Shown here in pieces: positions 1 to 12,211 of a stretch of DNA of 64,000 nucleotides (the first letter of the stretch is position 1; each line of letters opens with the position of its first letter). Origin of the DNA: Agroathelia rolfsii (taxonomy: Eukaryota; Basidiomycota; Agaricomycetes; Amylocorticiales; Amylocorticiaceae); contig JABRWF010000004.1 in the NCBI GenBank assembly GCA_018343915.1, forward strand, positions 4,154,001 to 4,218,000, given 5' to 3'. The notes below the pieces were generated by a model. That model was not told the origin of the DNA. It saw only the letters and a list, made by a program, of their open reading frames with translations, and made no database searches. A program made the position numbers and the translations under genes.

Positions 1-1432
1 GGAGGTATATGATTCTGGATAGCGCAGATGATGTCGTGTCGAATGCGGCGAATGTTAACGTGCTGGAAAGGCAGTATGATTGTAAATTATCTGCAAAGGT
101 TACAAATCAGAAGTGATTTGGTACGTACGACATCTGTGCAAGGACCTCGTCATCCGGAAGACGGTCCTCAGGTGCAGCTTCTTGATTCGCCCTGACTGTC
201 GGTAGGCTGCTTACAATGCATCCATCGATACATAAAATGAAGAACTCACCCAAAATGCTAATAATATCCTTCCCCTCACCTATCTGCCTAACCGTCGCTT
301 CGTCCCCAGCTTTCAGGGCTCGCAGTTTCTCTTGGAGCACTTTACAAGATGTGAGGTGTATGATATCGATTATACTTGCCTGTAAATATATCATGAGTGA
401 AGCATACCCCGGAGAATGAAGCTTTGCAACACACAAATTTTTTCACTTTTTTTAAGGGAATCATGCGGAACACATATCGTCTCATTGTAACAGGTAGGAA
501 TCTATTCAGCATAGGGTACAGCCGAAAAAGCGTATTCAATCCGCTTATAGTCGGCCTTTCATGAAATCAATGGAATGAAGGAACGAGGGGGAAAAAAGTT
601 ATCAACATACGCAAGTTCTTTAACAGCTTGAGCATACTCCGATGGCTGTGCGTTTTTATCAAAGGACTCAAACGAATAGCCAAGACCAGCGACGCCGATA
701 AGCTCAAGTGCTGCTCTTGAAATCCACGACAGCACATCTAACTCTTGTGGTTGGTCTGTTACCTCCTCGGTAATTGAGTTGCAGACTTTGTGGACAATGT
801 TATAGAATAAGGGAATCATGATTTTCATATGTTTCACAGAAAACACTGGATTAAGCATCTTTCGCTGTTTCTTGTGATGATCGCCTGTATAAGTGATCAG
901 CATCCTGAAGCTCTAATGGGATATAGTGTCTAACTAACCTGTGACGCTCAATAGACCATTTCCGAGGGCCATTTTGCGTCTCCTATCAATCGGTGATCAT
1001 GGTTAGTAGAGCATTCAGAGAATGAACAAAATCACGTGAGTAGATGATACACGAACTCGAGCACCCAGTGAGGCTCTTCATACGCATGTGCTTCCTTTAC
1101 AAAAATGTAATGAAGAGCCAGAGGATCCGATACCCAAAGTTGCTTAGTATTGAATGGCCCCCAGAGCCGCTTAACACGCCCAAATTTTTCGAAATTGTAA
1201 GCATGCCAGTCCCATGATTTGGGACCGAAGTGGTCCGGTATGTTTCCTTCGAGAAATCAATTGCCTGTTCTTGGATACATGGTCGATGTGCTGGCTCACC
1301 ATGAATAAGCGAGCTGTTTTTCGGGCCTCGAATATTATCCAAGTCAGACTTTGAAAATATCGTGGTTAATAAGCGCCATAGTAACCATGTAGCCAAGCCT
1401 GCCAACAAAGCCTGAGACGTCTGCAAAAACAT
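1..1432 (-). CDS. Cytochrome P450, 3' part beyond the left edge
   Basis: Haem-thiolate monooxygenase, probably bound to the endoplasmic reticulum. The start at 1432 gives a hydrophobic N-terminal anchor (LLAGLATWLLWRLL). The first exon is about 1300-1432 and the second begins near 1246, reading PDHFGPKSWDWHAYNFEKFG. The C-helix region follows (HHKKQRKMLNPVFSVKHM, near 845-890), then VAGLGYSFESFD. An acidic loop lies near 130-190, and the I-helix oxygen-binding segment AAFDTTSSAL reads off the window edge. The K-helix ExxR and the haem-binding cysteine are outside the window. No lesion is visible in the part seen, unlike the related copy at 3172-5587. Substrate cannot be inferred. Many fungal P450s lie in secondary-metabolite clusters, but no backbone synthase is seen here. 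Confidence 0.85.
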
Positions 1433-1667
1433 TGCCTCGAAGAATTGCTCGGATTATCGTGGTATCATCAGTTTGAGCCTTTTATAACTACCAGAGCCCC
1501 AGATCCTCGTCATTACAAGATAGCGACGTCAGCTATATTACATTATTCATGGTTATTGTTCGCCCGAATTGCCCGAATGACAATGCTACAAGTATCAATG
1601 AGGCCAGCTGACGGTATACGTTTTAGAACCCGATATCTGTGTGAAGAATTGTCAAATGTGCTTTATA

Positions 1668-2370
1668 TACAGCAGATCAAGAAATGATAGACGGCCCGGT
1701 GTGGGGGGTGTCTCAAGTGGGGCCTGCTATATTTGGGAATAATAACATCAGAAGGGTACATTGGTAGCCCAGCTTGAACGGCTTGAACGGCTAAAGGTTT
1801 GCTTGTCATTCCTCCGCCTGCCTTTTCTCTGAGTCTGATCTTGTTACTGACACCTTGCTATTTCTGTTGTATTCTACTCTTTGAAACACACCTGCTAGAT
1901 GCTCCCAACTATCATTCTAAATAACAAATATATATTCTTTTCTTTATAGTCAACAGTCATCTCAAATTGAAAAGATCTGTATAATGTTATAACACTATAT
2001 TCCTGATTCTCAGATGTCTTTCTTGTTCTACATGCTTGAAAATGACATGACCTGCAATTATTTTGTGAGACATAGCAATATCAGCAAGCGTACATACTGG
2101 AGAGTTAAGAAGATGTATTAAACCAATAGAGAAAGGTACTAGTATCAAGGGTAAGCATTTTCAAACAGACTCGGAGACTTGGTGAAAAGGTAGGCGGAGG
2201 AATAACAAGCAAACCTTTAGCCGCTCAGGCTGCTCAAGCCGTTCAGGCCGTTTAAGCCATTCGAGCTGGGCTACCAATGTACGCTTCTGATGTCATTATT
2301 CCTAAATATGGTAGGCCCCACTTGAGACACCCCCCGCACCGGGCGGTCTATCGTTTCTTGATCTGCTGTA
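1668..2370. repeat. Long imperfect inverted repeat, possible MITE-like element
   Basis: The left arm starts at about 1668 (tacagcagatcaagaaa) and runs to about 1835. Its reverse complement, roughly 90% alike by eye, ends at 2370 and begins near 2150. The arms share a GGTAGCCCAGCT block and the end TTCCTCCGCCT. Inside each arm is a run of about 9-10 base units (gcttgaacg-like), with two units on the left and about five on the right. The spacer of about 300 bases has no open reading frame. The shape, near-identical arms around a non-coding core, fits a non-autonomous DNA element or a recent inverted duplication. No clear target-site duplication was found, so the class is uncertain. Confidence 0.6.
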
Positions 2371-3171
2371 AACTTCTCTAAAGACATACCATTCAAGTTC
2401 GGAGAAACCAGCTCCTCCTGTATACGCAAAATAAAATCCAAGACTTTCGGGATAGTAAGATCGCATGCATTTGCAGTATAGGACAATATTAGAAGGATAT
2501 GGAGATTAGTGACGGTGAAAACCAAGGACTCCGAGCTGCATAATACTTATGACGATGGACGAAGTGTGTGATACGAAGCTTTAACCGCATGGTCAATCAA
2601 CATTACGACTTATGGTCTCGTGCCTCGCTAAATAAGGGTCCATATCAGTGGTGGATGCGTCAGACACGCAATGCCGGAGGCCATGGTATTAAGATCCGAG
2701 TCGGCAAGCTTGAAGCTTAGATGCTAAACAAATTGGGTTTCACTGGGTCACTACTCACTGGCACCGGCACATGAACATACATGAACAAGCCGCTGGCAAT
2801 GCTCCAATGAATGATTGGAGAAGTTGCCAATTTCGAGCTCAGGTCAGAAACAAAAACGGAGGCCGGGCGCCTATCTATTCAGAATTCTGACTCGAGCTCC
2901 AACTTGAAGTCACAAACATTTGGCAAAAATAGTCAGGCTGAGCGTAGGGTGATAACGCTTTCAAGTTCGATTACAGGACAGAACGACCTATGAAAAAAAG
3001 CAACATGGCTTTGCTTAGTCATCAATTATAACCATTCTTTTAATCCAGTAAAGATTCTGAAGAACGAATTTGCCTTGAGCTCGCTGGGGGGCTTGAGCTT
3101 AAACAATATGAACCCCTAACGATCCCAAGTCAATTATATCTCATATATAACGGCAACGATGGCAGAAGCTT
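2371..3171. other. Intergenic, possible gene remnant
   Basis: A minus-strand reading frame at 2371-2525 codes about 50 residues with a hydrophobic start (MVFTVTNLHILLILSYTANA) and then runs into the inverted repeat. It could be a gene fragment interrupted by that element, but I cannot name it. The remainder to 3171 shows nothing recognisable. Confidence 0.35.
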
Positions 3172-5587
3172 TTATTCGTGCTTTGCCAAGGAAACTTTGA
3201 TTGGTAGCTCTGCTTTTCTAGAACCACCCACGACCTGGGGACAAATAATAGCCGACCTCTTGAGGCTAATTTCCTTGTTATCGGCAGGCGAGAAAATGAA
3301 TATCTGTAAAAGAATGGCCAATACAACCTCTACAAAGAAACATCGTAAAGTTTCTCCATAATAGTGAAAGAGGGAACTTACTCATCTCGAGTTGAGAAAA
3401 TCTGAAACCGCTGTGGTAGGTATTGGTGAGATACTACCATCTGGGGAGTAACTTTAGCTTATACGTACATGCAAGCTCGGATTAGTGCTCACGTGTTTGC
3501 ATAAATGCCTGGTACACGTGCGGCAGAAACGCTCTCTGGAAGAGGTTTTAGCCATCTGTCAGGTTTCCACTCGAGAGCATCCTCTCCCCAAATGAGTTTG
3601 TCTTTGTTGCATGCCGAGAGATCCATAATGATTGTGGTATGTTTGGGAAGAAGGATACTTTTCATTTCCTTGCCATCTCTCCAAATGATCGGTGTGGAGA
3701 GAGGCACAACCGAATCCTCTTGATTTCTATACAGTTCATGAGCAGATGAAGCATAGTTGGAGAATTAAATACCTACTGTCGGTTGATCGAAGATACAGGT
3801 GCATAGCTGATATCCATCAATATATCTCCTAATATTCAATTCAACTATACTTACAGGCGTAATGTCTCGCGGCACACGGCATCAAAGCAAGGGAGGCCGT
3901 TCAGTACTTCGAATGGGATATCACCATCTTGAAGGGCTTCGGTGACCTCTGAGCGTAATTTGCTCTGCCAATCCATATACTTAGACAATAGGTGCATAAC
4001 TATCGAAAGCGATGATGAGGTCGTGTCGAATGCAACAAACAAGAATGTCCTAAGATAAACAATGAGATGTTCAAACTGATTCCAGTATGCATTACAAGTT
4101 CAATACATACATGACTTGTCCCAAGACTTCATTGTCTGACAAGTGATCTTCAGGTGCGGCATCTCGATTTGCACTCACTAACTAGCGATCAAATAGCAGT
4201 AATTACAGCAATTGGATTATGACTTACATAGATAACTAATTATGTCTTTTCCTTCACCAGTTTTTCTGATGGCAATGTCGTCCCCAGCCTGGATATCATG
4301 CCATTTCTCGTCAAGTATTTCCAAAGAAGCAGCATGCAATATGTCGGCTATATGCGTCTACCAATGAATGAGTTGTACACTTGTGCTAAAAAAGACATTA
4401 GGAGTAAAGCCATACCATCCATCTTATTCATTTGGAAGGGGCGTGCTCGACAAATGGCCGCTTGATCCAGTTCGGAGGTATCTTCTGGACTGCTGGGAGA
4501 AATTGTTAAAGAAAATAAGTGCATTCAAAGCGGATCTTGTTAAAATACGACGAGCGGTGATAATGAGCAGTGGTCGACACAAAGAGTTGTATTCCGCTTG
4601 TCTACTTGTACATCGTTGTACGTAGTCAAACGGATAGTAAACAAGAATGTAAACCACCGTAAATATAAAGACAGAATCATGTGACCCAGAACATGGATCA
4701 CATATTCTAACAGATCTATCCACGAAATTTAGAATGACTATATGCGTCTTTCATACGCACAACTTACGTATAATCTTTCACCGCCTTGGTGAATGCTGCG
4801 GAACTCGTATCCTGTTCAAAATCCTCAAACGAGTGTCCCATGCCGGTAACACCTGAGTTCAAGCGCCGTTCGCGAGATCCAATCGAGCATGTCTAGCTCT
4901 CGTGGCTCATTCGCTACGCGCTTGGTAACGCTATTGCGGAGCTTGCGAGTGATGTCGTAAAACATCGGGGTTAGGGAGCTCACATGCTTTGCTGAGAATA
5001 CGGGATTTAGGAGCTTGTGCTGCTTTTTGTGGCGGTTCCCTGGATTGATGAGTATGTGCGCCATTAAGTCATGACATACAAAACAAGCCTAGTATGCCTA
5101 CCACTAGCGACTAAAAGACCGTTTCCTAGAGTTATCCTCAATATTCTATGTAGAATGATGTTTAGCTGAGTCGCGCGGGTCTAAGAATCAGCCGCATACT
5201 CTGAGAGTCAGGGAGGAGGTTCATGAGTATACGCTTTGTCGACGATAAGATATTAGAGTGCAACAGGATCAGAACGCGTGTGCCAAACGGCCCCCAAAGT
5301 CTTGAGACACGGCCAAACAGTTCCGTATTTCGTGCATGCCAATCCCAGGAGTCGAGGGCAAAGCATTGTTCGAGATTGTCTTTTTGAAATTAAAATCATG
5401 ATTCATATGTGATGGTAGCATCATTTACCACAAAAATGCCTGCCAAAAATGAGCTTTTTTCTGGGTCACGGACATTGTCGAGTTCAGGTTTCGAGTACAC
5501 TGTTTTTAAGAGACTCAAAAGCATCCATAGTATAGCGCATCCTAGAATAACCAATAAAGTATTGGCAATCATCATGAAGGCAAGCAA
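3172..5587 (-). pseudogene. Decayed cytochrome P450, paralogue of the gene at 1-1432
   Basis: The N-terminal anchor exon (5396-5587), the C-helix block (HKKQHKLLNPVFSAKHV, near 5000-5050), the I-helix FVAFDTTSSS and an ExxR-containing end (DAVCRETLRL, near 3851), the region before the haem loop (near 3489-3707) and the C-terminal strand region (IICPQVVGGSRKAELP, stop at 3172) are all recognisable. Three lesions are visible against the paralogue. Near 5265-5280 the frame shifts after WGPFGTR and a TAA follows in the new frame. Near 4860 two bases are missing after LEL, and the frame resumes as GVTGMGHSFEDFE. Near 3395-3445 the haem-binding FxxGxRxC motif is absent: directly before the conserved GFRFSQLEM the sequence reads YHS, preceded by a stop, instead of a cysteine loop. 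A functional product is very unlikely. Confidence 0.85.
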
Positions 5588-6460
5588 CCCAATGAGTTAT
5601 TGTGTCGTGAGTTGCGGTCCTGTTTATCTGGACATACCGTAAGTGGAGGCAATGATTATGATAATAAAGGGCTTCCATTAATCTCCCTGAATCAGTTGAC
5701 AACTTTTAGCCCCTATGACCTATTCATGGGATATGATGTTGGGGACAAATGAAGATAACATGATAAGCCGGGTGACCTCGTACCTAATAAACCATCCTTT
5801 AAAAAGGAAGTATAGGTAAAGAAGAAAGGGCTATCAAAAATGTTTCCAATGATTACTCTGAAAATGAGTCTACTTACAAGAAGCATCTAGGTCATCATCT
5901 ACAATGCACGTACGCAAGTATTGGACCTCCAAAAGCGCATATATCCTCATGTTTTCCATCTAGTAGTGTCATGCCGATGTTATCTCGCCGCGTTGTCGGC
6001 GACTTGAAAACACAGCACGAGGCATATATGAAACTCTACTTGCGGTTCGCAAAAGTTCCCGTGGATTGTATATTTAGCATATTTCAGTCACTTCTACACC
6101 GTTTCACTTCAAAGGAAAATTCATGAGAGACCTTCGATACATCCTTTAGCCACCTGTATAGTTAAGTTTTGGAAAATTCTGTAATTTGGCCGTAAAGGTA
6201 CATAGAGTACATATATGCTCAGAGTCAGCACCATAATAATAATCTTATTTTGTGGCAAAACTATTTTCCCTGAGATGTATATAGTGATTACATGTTATAG
6301 AAAAATATCTTGAGCAAAGAAAAATTTGGTGAAGCTGTAGAAAATCCGGAAGTCAAGAAGTTTTAGTATTATTTAGCGGAAATAAGTAAGAGCATTCTAT
6401 ATTGATAGGAGAATTATCTTACAAAGGTATATTTGAGGCACTGGAAGTATCTCTCAAGCA
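5588..6460. other. Intergenic between P450 pseudogene and flavin oxidase
   Basis: AT-rich sequence covering the former P450 promoter side and the 3' side of the flavin oxidase. No gene, RNA or repeat was recognised. Confidence 0.5.
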
Positions 6461-8246
6461 TCAGGCTGACTTAGGTGTGATAGGGAACCACTTGTGGAAC
6501 ACATTGTTTGGATCATACTTGGCCTTGATCTCTTGTAGACGCTCATAGTTTTCACCAAACACATCACGGCTGCGTTCATCTCCTATGCCATAATTCGAGT
6601 ACTGAGAAAAGAGATTGTCAATCGTCCAGAACAACCAATTTATTGTAATAGTGCGTAGGACCTACCGCATTTTTGGAAGCGAAGCTAGTGGCACCCCTCT
6701 TTCGTTCTTCGGCTTGGAGGTACTCTGCCTGCTTGGCGGACCAACTACGCACCTAAACACACATTCGCAAACATGAAATCGCATCGTGTTCACAGATAAT
6801 AAGAGACTTACCCGTTGGTCCAAGTGCTCACCCTGCCAACGCATGCTATAATTGACGTTGTACCATTTCCCACGATTTGCAAAGGCTGTGGCCGATGTGG
6901 GAACAGACGTGATCTTCTCATATGGATGGAACTCAAGGATCACAGCGGATCCTTGAGTTTCGGGAAGCTCGTTTGTTAGCTCGACATACTCATCGAAAAT
7001 ATTCTGGAAAGGCGCAGGGTCGAATGAGGTGAATACGGCTGCTTTGAAAGATTTCCTATCCCCGTATGTTGCTATATCATTCTAAGTGCGCATTGGTTAA
7101 TGCTCTGTAAAACATAAATGACTGAATATCACGAACGATCATTCCGTTGAGCGCCGGATAGGGGATTTCCTGTGTCATATCCGCAACCGGTCCTACATCA
7201 TAAAAGGCGCTAAACTTCTTCTTTCCTTCTTCTGCAGAACCGTTGAAGAATGCAATGAGAGCAAGAACAGGCTGTTATGTATGTGCAGTTAGTCTTGCAC
7301 TTGCTAAAACTAAATTGTTATTTACCTCGAACGCCGGTGGTGGACGTGCGAAAGCTAGCATTACACTTGCATCCTCTCCAACATTTTCTGCCAACTGTTC
7401 TGCAGCTTTGAGGAGTGCCCCGAGTTTGGGAGGAGGGAAAATAAGCTATGTCATGACGCATTAGCAGGTGATGGATTTAATGAAAGCCAGGGACATGAAT
7501 TACCAGGCCAGCCCATATAGGATTAGTCTGTGGGAACGCTTTGAATACGAACTTCGTTACTACCCCAAAGTTTGAACCACCGCCTACGATGTTACATCTA
7601 AGTCAAGCTGCAGAACACCATAGCGCCAGTATAATGATTACCTCGAATTCCCCAAAACAAATCCTCGTTCTGCGTTTCATTGCAAGTCAGGATCTCTCCA
7701 TTGGCTAGAACAACTTCGGCTTCGACCAGGACATCAATCGTTAGACCGTACTTTGCGCTGAGCCATCCGTAACCCCCGCCTACAGTCAGCCCACCGACGC
7801 CGGTGTGGTTAACGGTACCACCAACGGTAGCTAGACCATGCTTGCCCGCTTCCTCATCTACGGCCGCCCAGAGAGCACCACCACCCACGGTGATGAGCTT
7901 TCGCTCAGCGTCTACCGATACCGAAGATATTTGTGCGAGATCGATCACGATATCGTCTGAAGATGATGCGCCTGATGTAGAGTGTCCGCCCCCCTTGATG
8001 GCAATCTCGAGGTTTTTCGATGTGGCATACTTGATCTATAGTAAAATGAGACAGATGTCATCATGCTGCTTCTTTGCTACTTACCGCCTGAGAGACCTCT
8101 TGTGCATTTCTTGGTAGCACAACATATTTAGCGCGCTTCTCGGCGTTCTCGCACCAGCGACGAATGGCAGCCTCGTACTTGTCACCATCTGTAGAGGTGA
8201 TGACTTGACCAGGAGCAAATAAGGATGTGATGGAATCAGAGCTCAT
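6461..8246 (-). CDS. FAD-linked oxidoreductase, berberine-bridge-enzyme-like
   Basis: Oxidase of the vanillyl-alcohol oxidase/BBE class. Start at 8246 ([14 protein letters not shown]); exons 8085-8246, 7642-8035 and 7504-7583, then several more, with stop TGA at 6461. The FAD_binding_4 domain carries KGGGHSTSG, whose histidine is the expected covalent attachment site for FAD, followed by [18 protein letters not shown]. The second attachment cysteine of bicovalent family members is not present: the segment reads [12 protein letters not shown]. The C-terminal BBE motif is [12 protein letters not shown]. No signal peptide is apparent, so the enzyme may be cytosolic. The substrate cannot be told. 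Its place beside P450 copies is compatible with secondary metabolism, but nothing else supports that. Confidence 0.88.
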
Positions 8247-8892
8247 TATGCAAAACCAGGATCAGGTAGCGGGGGGATGGTTAATATTATGCCTATGCTG
8301 GATTTACACTAGGAATATATAGGTGTGTGTCGACGCCAAGTGACAGTGACATGCCAGCCGCATCCCCATCATCGGTAAACCATTGCTGTTATCCGCAGAC
8401 AATACCATAAGTTCGTTTGGAGCGTTACGTGTTACGATACGAACTTCTGGTCTATGCCGACTCGGACTCTGCGGTGACCGGCGGTGCCAGTGGATCGATG
8501 CACTGATGGTGGCCCATGAGATGACACATAAATCCGAAGGAAAGGATGCAATACTGCTGCATGGATGTGAAAATCGTACTGGTAATTGGTGACTGAGACT
8601 ACAACATCATGACGGATGATCCTCTCCAGACGGGTCGAAGCTGTAACCTGGCAAAGATCCCGATTGACTCGGAGCTTTACTTGCTTATCACGTGACATGT
8701 GTGCGCTTCCTGCTTGCTGCGATACGGTACTCTGCTTCAGGTTTTTACAACTACAGATCATCTACTTGTGTATTCTCATCTACTCATGTTTTCTATTTGA
8801 ATCGAAATAAAATAAAGCCTCTATTTCTTTCTTTCTTGTTTTCACAACTTTTTGTGGCTGGACACCTCCCTTGACATATCATCAACACTAAT
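8247..8892. promoter_or_regulatory. Divergent intergenic region, flavin oxidase / LRR gene
   Basis: This 646-base region must hold the promoters of both flanking genes. A TATA-like AATATATAG lies near 8306-8315, suitably placed for the minus-strand oxidase. A pyrimidine-rich stretch (tttctttctttcttgttttc) lies near 8823-8842, about 50-70 bases before the LRR start codon. No further motif can be supported. Confidence 0.4.
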
Positions 8893-10952
8893 ATGGCCCA
8901 TGATCCTCCATTCGACTTCAGCAGTAGCCCATGTTCTTCTCCAAATATCGGGCCAGTGGACTCATCGTCCCCGTTCTCATCGCCATTCCCAAGCCCCAAG
9001 AAGCCTGCTCCTCTCATGCTCCCTGATGCTGCCGCCATGACGATGCAAACTCCTCGACCGCGGCGGCCTTACTTCACTTCGGGCCAGGATCACGCCACGC
9101 CCAAGTTCCGCCCCTCGGCTGAGGAAAGCGTGTGGTCTGGTGCGATTGATTTCGCCGTACAGGAGGGCAATGGTTTCTTGAATTTGGCGTGAGGATTAAA
9201 TTTACCGTTACAGCATTGTACACAGAAGCTGATTATTCTTATTCGTAGTGGGCGAGGCCTAAGGGAGGTATCTCCGGAAATCATCGACCTCAGTAAATTC
9301 TTTGCCATCAGCGACATGGCCGGATCTCTACTACAAGATGTGTCGTCATCTCCTGCTGCTGGGACAACGACAAGTATGTCCAACCTGAATGCAAACACGC
9401 CCAACAAACGTAGTCGCGTGACACCACCCACGCCGAGCACGAGCAGCATTCATGACAATGTCGGCAACAGCAATAATCCGAGCTTGAAACCAGCGCGCAC
9501 GTTTTCCCGCACGATCACAGCCGGCGTGCCCAACCACGAGCTTAGGTTGGACCTAAGCAGGAACAGCATCACGCGTTTGCCGCGCGAGCTGTTTGCATTG
9601 ACGAAACTGACCGTACTTTTACTCCGTGCGTCGATTTCCGACCAATTTCATCTTTCCTATTCTATTTTATTTCATTTTTACTTTCGTCGTTGCACCGCGC
9701 TCACACACGCTGCCGGCTAGGTCAGAATGAAATCACCTACCTCCCTCCCGAGATCGGCCTATTGACCTCACTGCGCGAGCTGAACGTGGCGAACAACAGA
9801 CTACGTTATCTCCCTGCCGAGATCCTCTCGTTGCGCCTCCAAACGCTGTCTGTCCAGCCGAACCGGTTCCTAACGCCTCCTGATGATGATGATGACGATG
9901 GCCCTTCAGAAGAGGGCGACAATAGTGGCAAGAGCAGGGTTGGGAAGAAGGGGAAGAAGAAATACCTCTCATTCTCGCGTATCGACTCGCTCTTCTCGCC
10001 CCGCTCGTCTCAACCCGTGCTGGGTCCGATTGAATATCCGTCTTGGCAAGACGCACCACGCCAGCTCTTCCCTTCCGCCGTCGAACTCTGTGCACGTCGG
10101 TTGTTCTCCCCCAGCCATATGACAACGACGACGGGAGCGGGAGGATCTGATGAGTGCAGTGGTGGCAAGGGGGAACCGAGTACGACGAAAACCGTGCTAG
10201 AAGAAACGTACGCGCTCCCGCTCAACGCCGTACACGCCGCCACACCCTCGTCGCCCTCACCGGGCCCGTGGCCACCGCCGATTGTGCAGATGTTCGCGGC
10301 GTGTGTGCCGCAGTCGATTGCAAGGCCTGTTGCAACAGCTGCCGCCGAGGCGGCTGCGGCTGCTACATTTAATAGATCCACCCCGACAGAGGCCGACGGA
10401 ACGGAAGTGTTGGGCATCGGCCGGTGTCCGAATCCACGGCATCAGACGAAGAGGACGACAAGCATGGGTTCGGGTGTGTTTGTGAGGCATGTCGAGCAAA
10501 GGCTCGAGTGGCGGAACGAGATTGCAGGCAGGCCTGTGTGGAATGTGCCTGGTGGGTACCCTTTTTTTTTTTTTCCTTGAAACCTTCTATGACTTCATTA
10601 GTTGGCTGAATAACTGCGTCCTTGTCCGTTTATAGTATTATGGAGAGGCTGCTCGTCAGGGTGTCTTGATTTCCTGGACGAAGATGAAGAAGAAATGCGG
10701 GCTACTACTGCCAACGACAAAGTCAAAGCATCGACATCTTCTACCGGATTACCACCGTTCAAACGCGTCGTCATCGACGACAACGATTCTTCTTCTGATG
10801 AGGGCTTAGGAGACCGAGAAGATGATAGCGATAGTATACTGCCGCAAGCGACGCCTTCATTAACATCGTCCTCGAGGTCCTCGTTGTCGCTTGACCAAGA
10901 TATCGTGCGACCTGTGACATTACCATCTGGTCCATTGGATTTCGATGAATGA
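8893..10952 (+). CDS. Leucine-rich-repeat protein, typical of fungi
   Basis: Exons 8893-9188, 9249-9625, 9721-10551 and 10636-10952 give 606 residues. A Ser/Pro-rich N-terminus leads to a short array of LRRs of the LxxLxxNxIxxLPxE type (LDLSRNSITRLPRELF, LLLRQNEITYLPPEIGLL, LNVANNRLRYLPAEIL), then a variable region rich in Pro, Ala and acidic residues. The C-terminal block (VRHVEQRLEWRNEIAG, then WRGCSSGCLDFLDEDEE) resembles a conserved end I know from fungal LRR proteins. The third exon was kept in the LRR frame to its end because only that frame joins in phase to the last exon; a competing open frame near 10424 was rejected. Molecular function is unknown; LRRs usually mediate protein contacts. 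Confidence 0.8.
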
Positions 10953-11470
10953 ACCCAACTTCTTTTTTTTTTTTTCCTACACATCATATGTAACTATTAC
11001 TATTGACATTGTACAATTCACTAACACAGAGATACGAGCTATCATCGGTTTCTCATTTGTTGTTTTATTTCATTAGCACAGAAGGATTAAGGCAACAAGA
11101 ATGTGCAGAAACAAATAGTTGAAGAAAACAAAAGACAAAAACGTAATAAAATAAAGGAACGAATGGATGGATAGATGGTGGCTATAGGGAATATCTACCA
11201 CCACAAACATCTGACATTGATCGTTATGTCCATAATTATTGGGTATGAGTAATAACCTGTTTACAAATCGTAAAAAACAAAAAGTATGCTTGTTATATTA
11301 TATTAAAAAAAAGGAGTTCTGAGTCCATGAATGGTGTTAAGAAAGCACTCGACCGATGACCGTTCAACATCGTCAATCATCCAGTCCTTTCAATAAAAAG
11401 GCCTAATCCATGTGGCCTACATACAAATCTAAGACCAACTAATAACCCAATACACCAATGCCGTACACGA
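10953..11470. other. Convergent intergenic region
   Basis: 3' sides of two converging genes, AT-rich with T and A runs. No gene seen. Confidence 0.5.
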
Positions 11471-12211
11471 TCACCACAGGGTAATGACGGCGCTCATCAG
11501 ACCAACCGCAAGCGCACTGCCAACAGCAACAAAGGTGCTCTGCATGCCTTCGAGCCTCCATGCGCGGTGGCCATTGGAAGTCGCCGGGAAGGTGGTTGCA
11601 AATACTGCCGTTGGGTTTGGCGAGCCGGAAACGGAGACCGTGGGCGCATTTGCGGCGGCCCTGACGGCTGCTGTGGCATTTGACGTCGAGCCGGCGGAGA
11701 GAATGGTGAATTTATCCGAGATAGAGTAGATGACGCCGTGTGTCGAGTTGAGGAAGAAGAGGAAGTAGTCGTCTGCTGGGGGTATGTCTTGGAGGTATAG
11801 GCTCATTGAGCTGCCGATATTTTTTGTGGGGACTAGAAAGGTTATTATGTAATGAATGAGTAAGGAAAATCCAAGGTATATGTGATAGAAAAGCAGCTAA
11901 CCATTTGAAGCAACAAAGATCAGGCCCTGTTGGCTGAGGCGGCCCAGCTCGACATCAAAGCTATCTATGCCATCCAGGACACCTTTTGTCCATGTGACGA
12001 CATTATTTTGACCATTCACCCATTGTGTCGAAGTGGTGGGCTGTGTGATTTTAAAGTAGGCTGTGGGGGAGTGTATCGTTAATGCCGATTGCTTTCCATG
12101 CTGGCCTGTCCTCCTGCAGGCGATATCTTACCGACCTGATGCAAAGTTTCCAAGTAAGATGAGAGCAGAGAATATAGTAATGGGCGACGGAATGAATCGT
12201 GAAAGGAGCAT
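11471..12211 (-). CDS. KRE9/KNH-like GPI-anchored surface protein
   Basis: Exons 12136-12211, 11902-12060 and 11471-11832 give 198 residues. The first exon encodes a signal peptide (MLLSRFIPSPITIFSALILL). The mature start, AYFKITQPTTSTQWVNGQ then NVVTWTKGVLDGIDSFDVEL, is typical of the Ser/Thr-rich GPI-anchored family with a Kre9/Knh1-like N-terminal beta domain. The middle is rich in Ala, Ser and Thr, and the end is a hydrophobic tail (FVAVGSALAVGLMSAVI) suited to GPI attachment. The predicted location is the plasma membrane or cell wall. Yeast Kre9/Knh1 affect beta-1,6-glucan, but this short family is mostly uncharacterised, so the role stays open. Splice joins were chosen so that the conserved motif reads through. 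Confidence 0.82.

Noticed and set aside
1..8246. Secondary-metabolite gene cluster
   Set aside because: Two P450s, one of them dead, and one flavin oxidase are present without any backbone enzyme, transporter or regulator in view.
10282..10609. Second open frame in the LRR gene (reading SESTASDEEDDKHGFGCVCE)
   Set aside because: It looks protein-like, but two stops lie just upstream and it does not join in phase to the last exon. The LRR frame stays open and joins cleanly.
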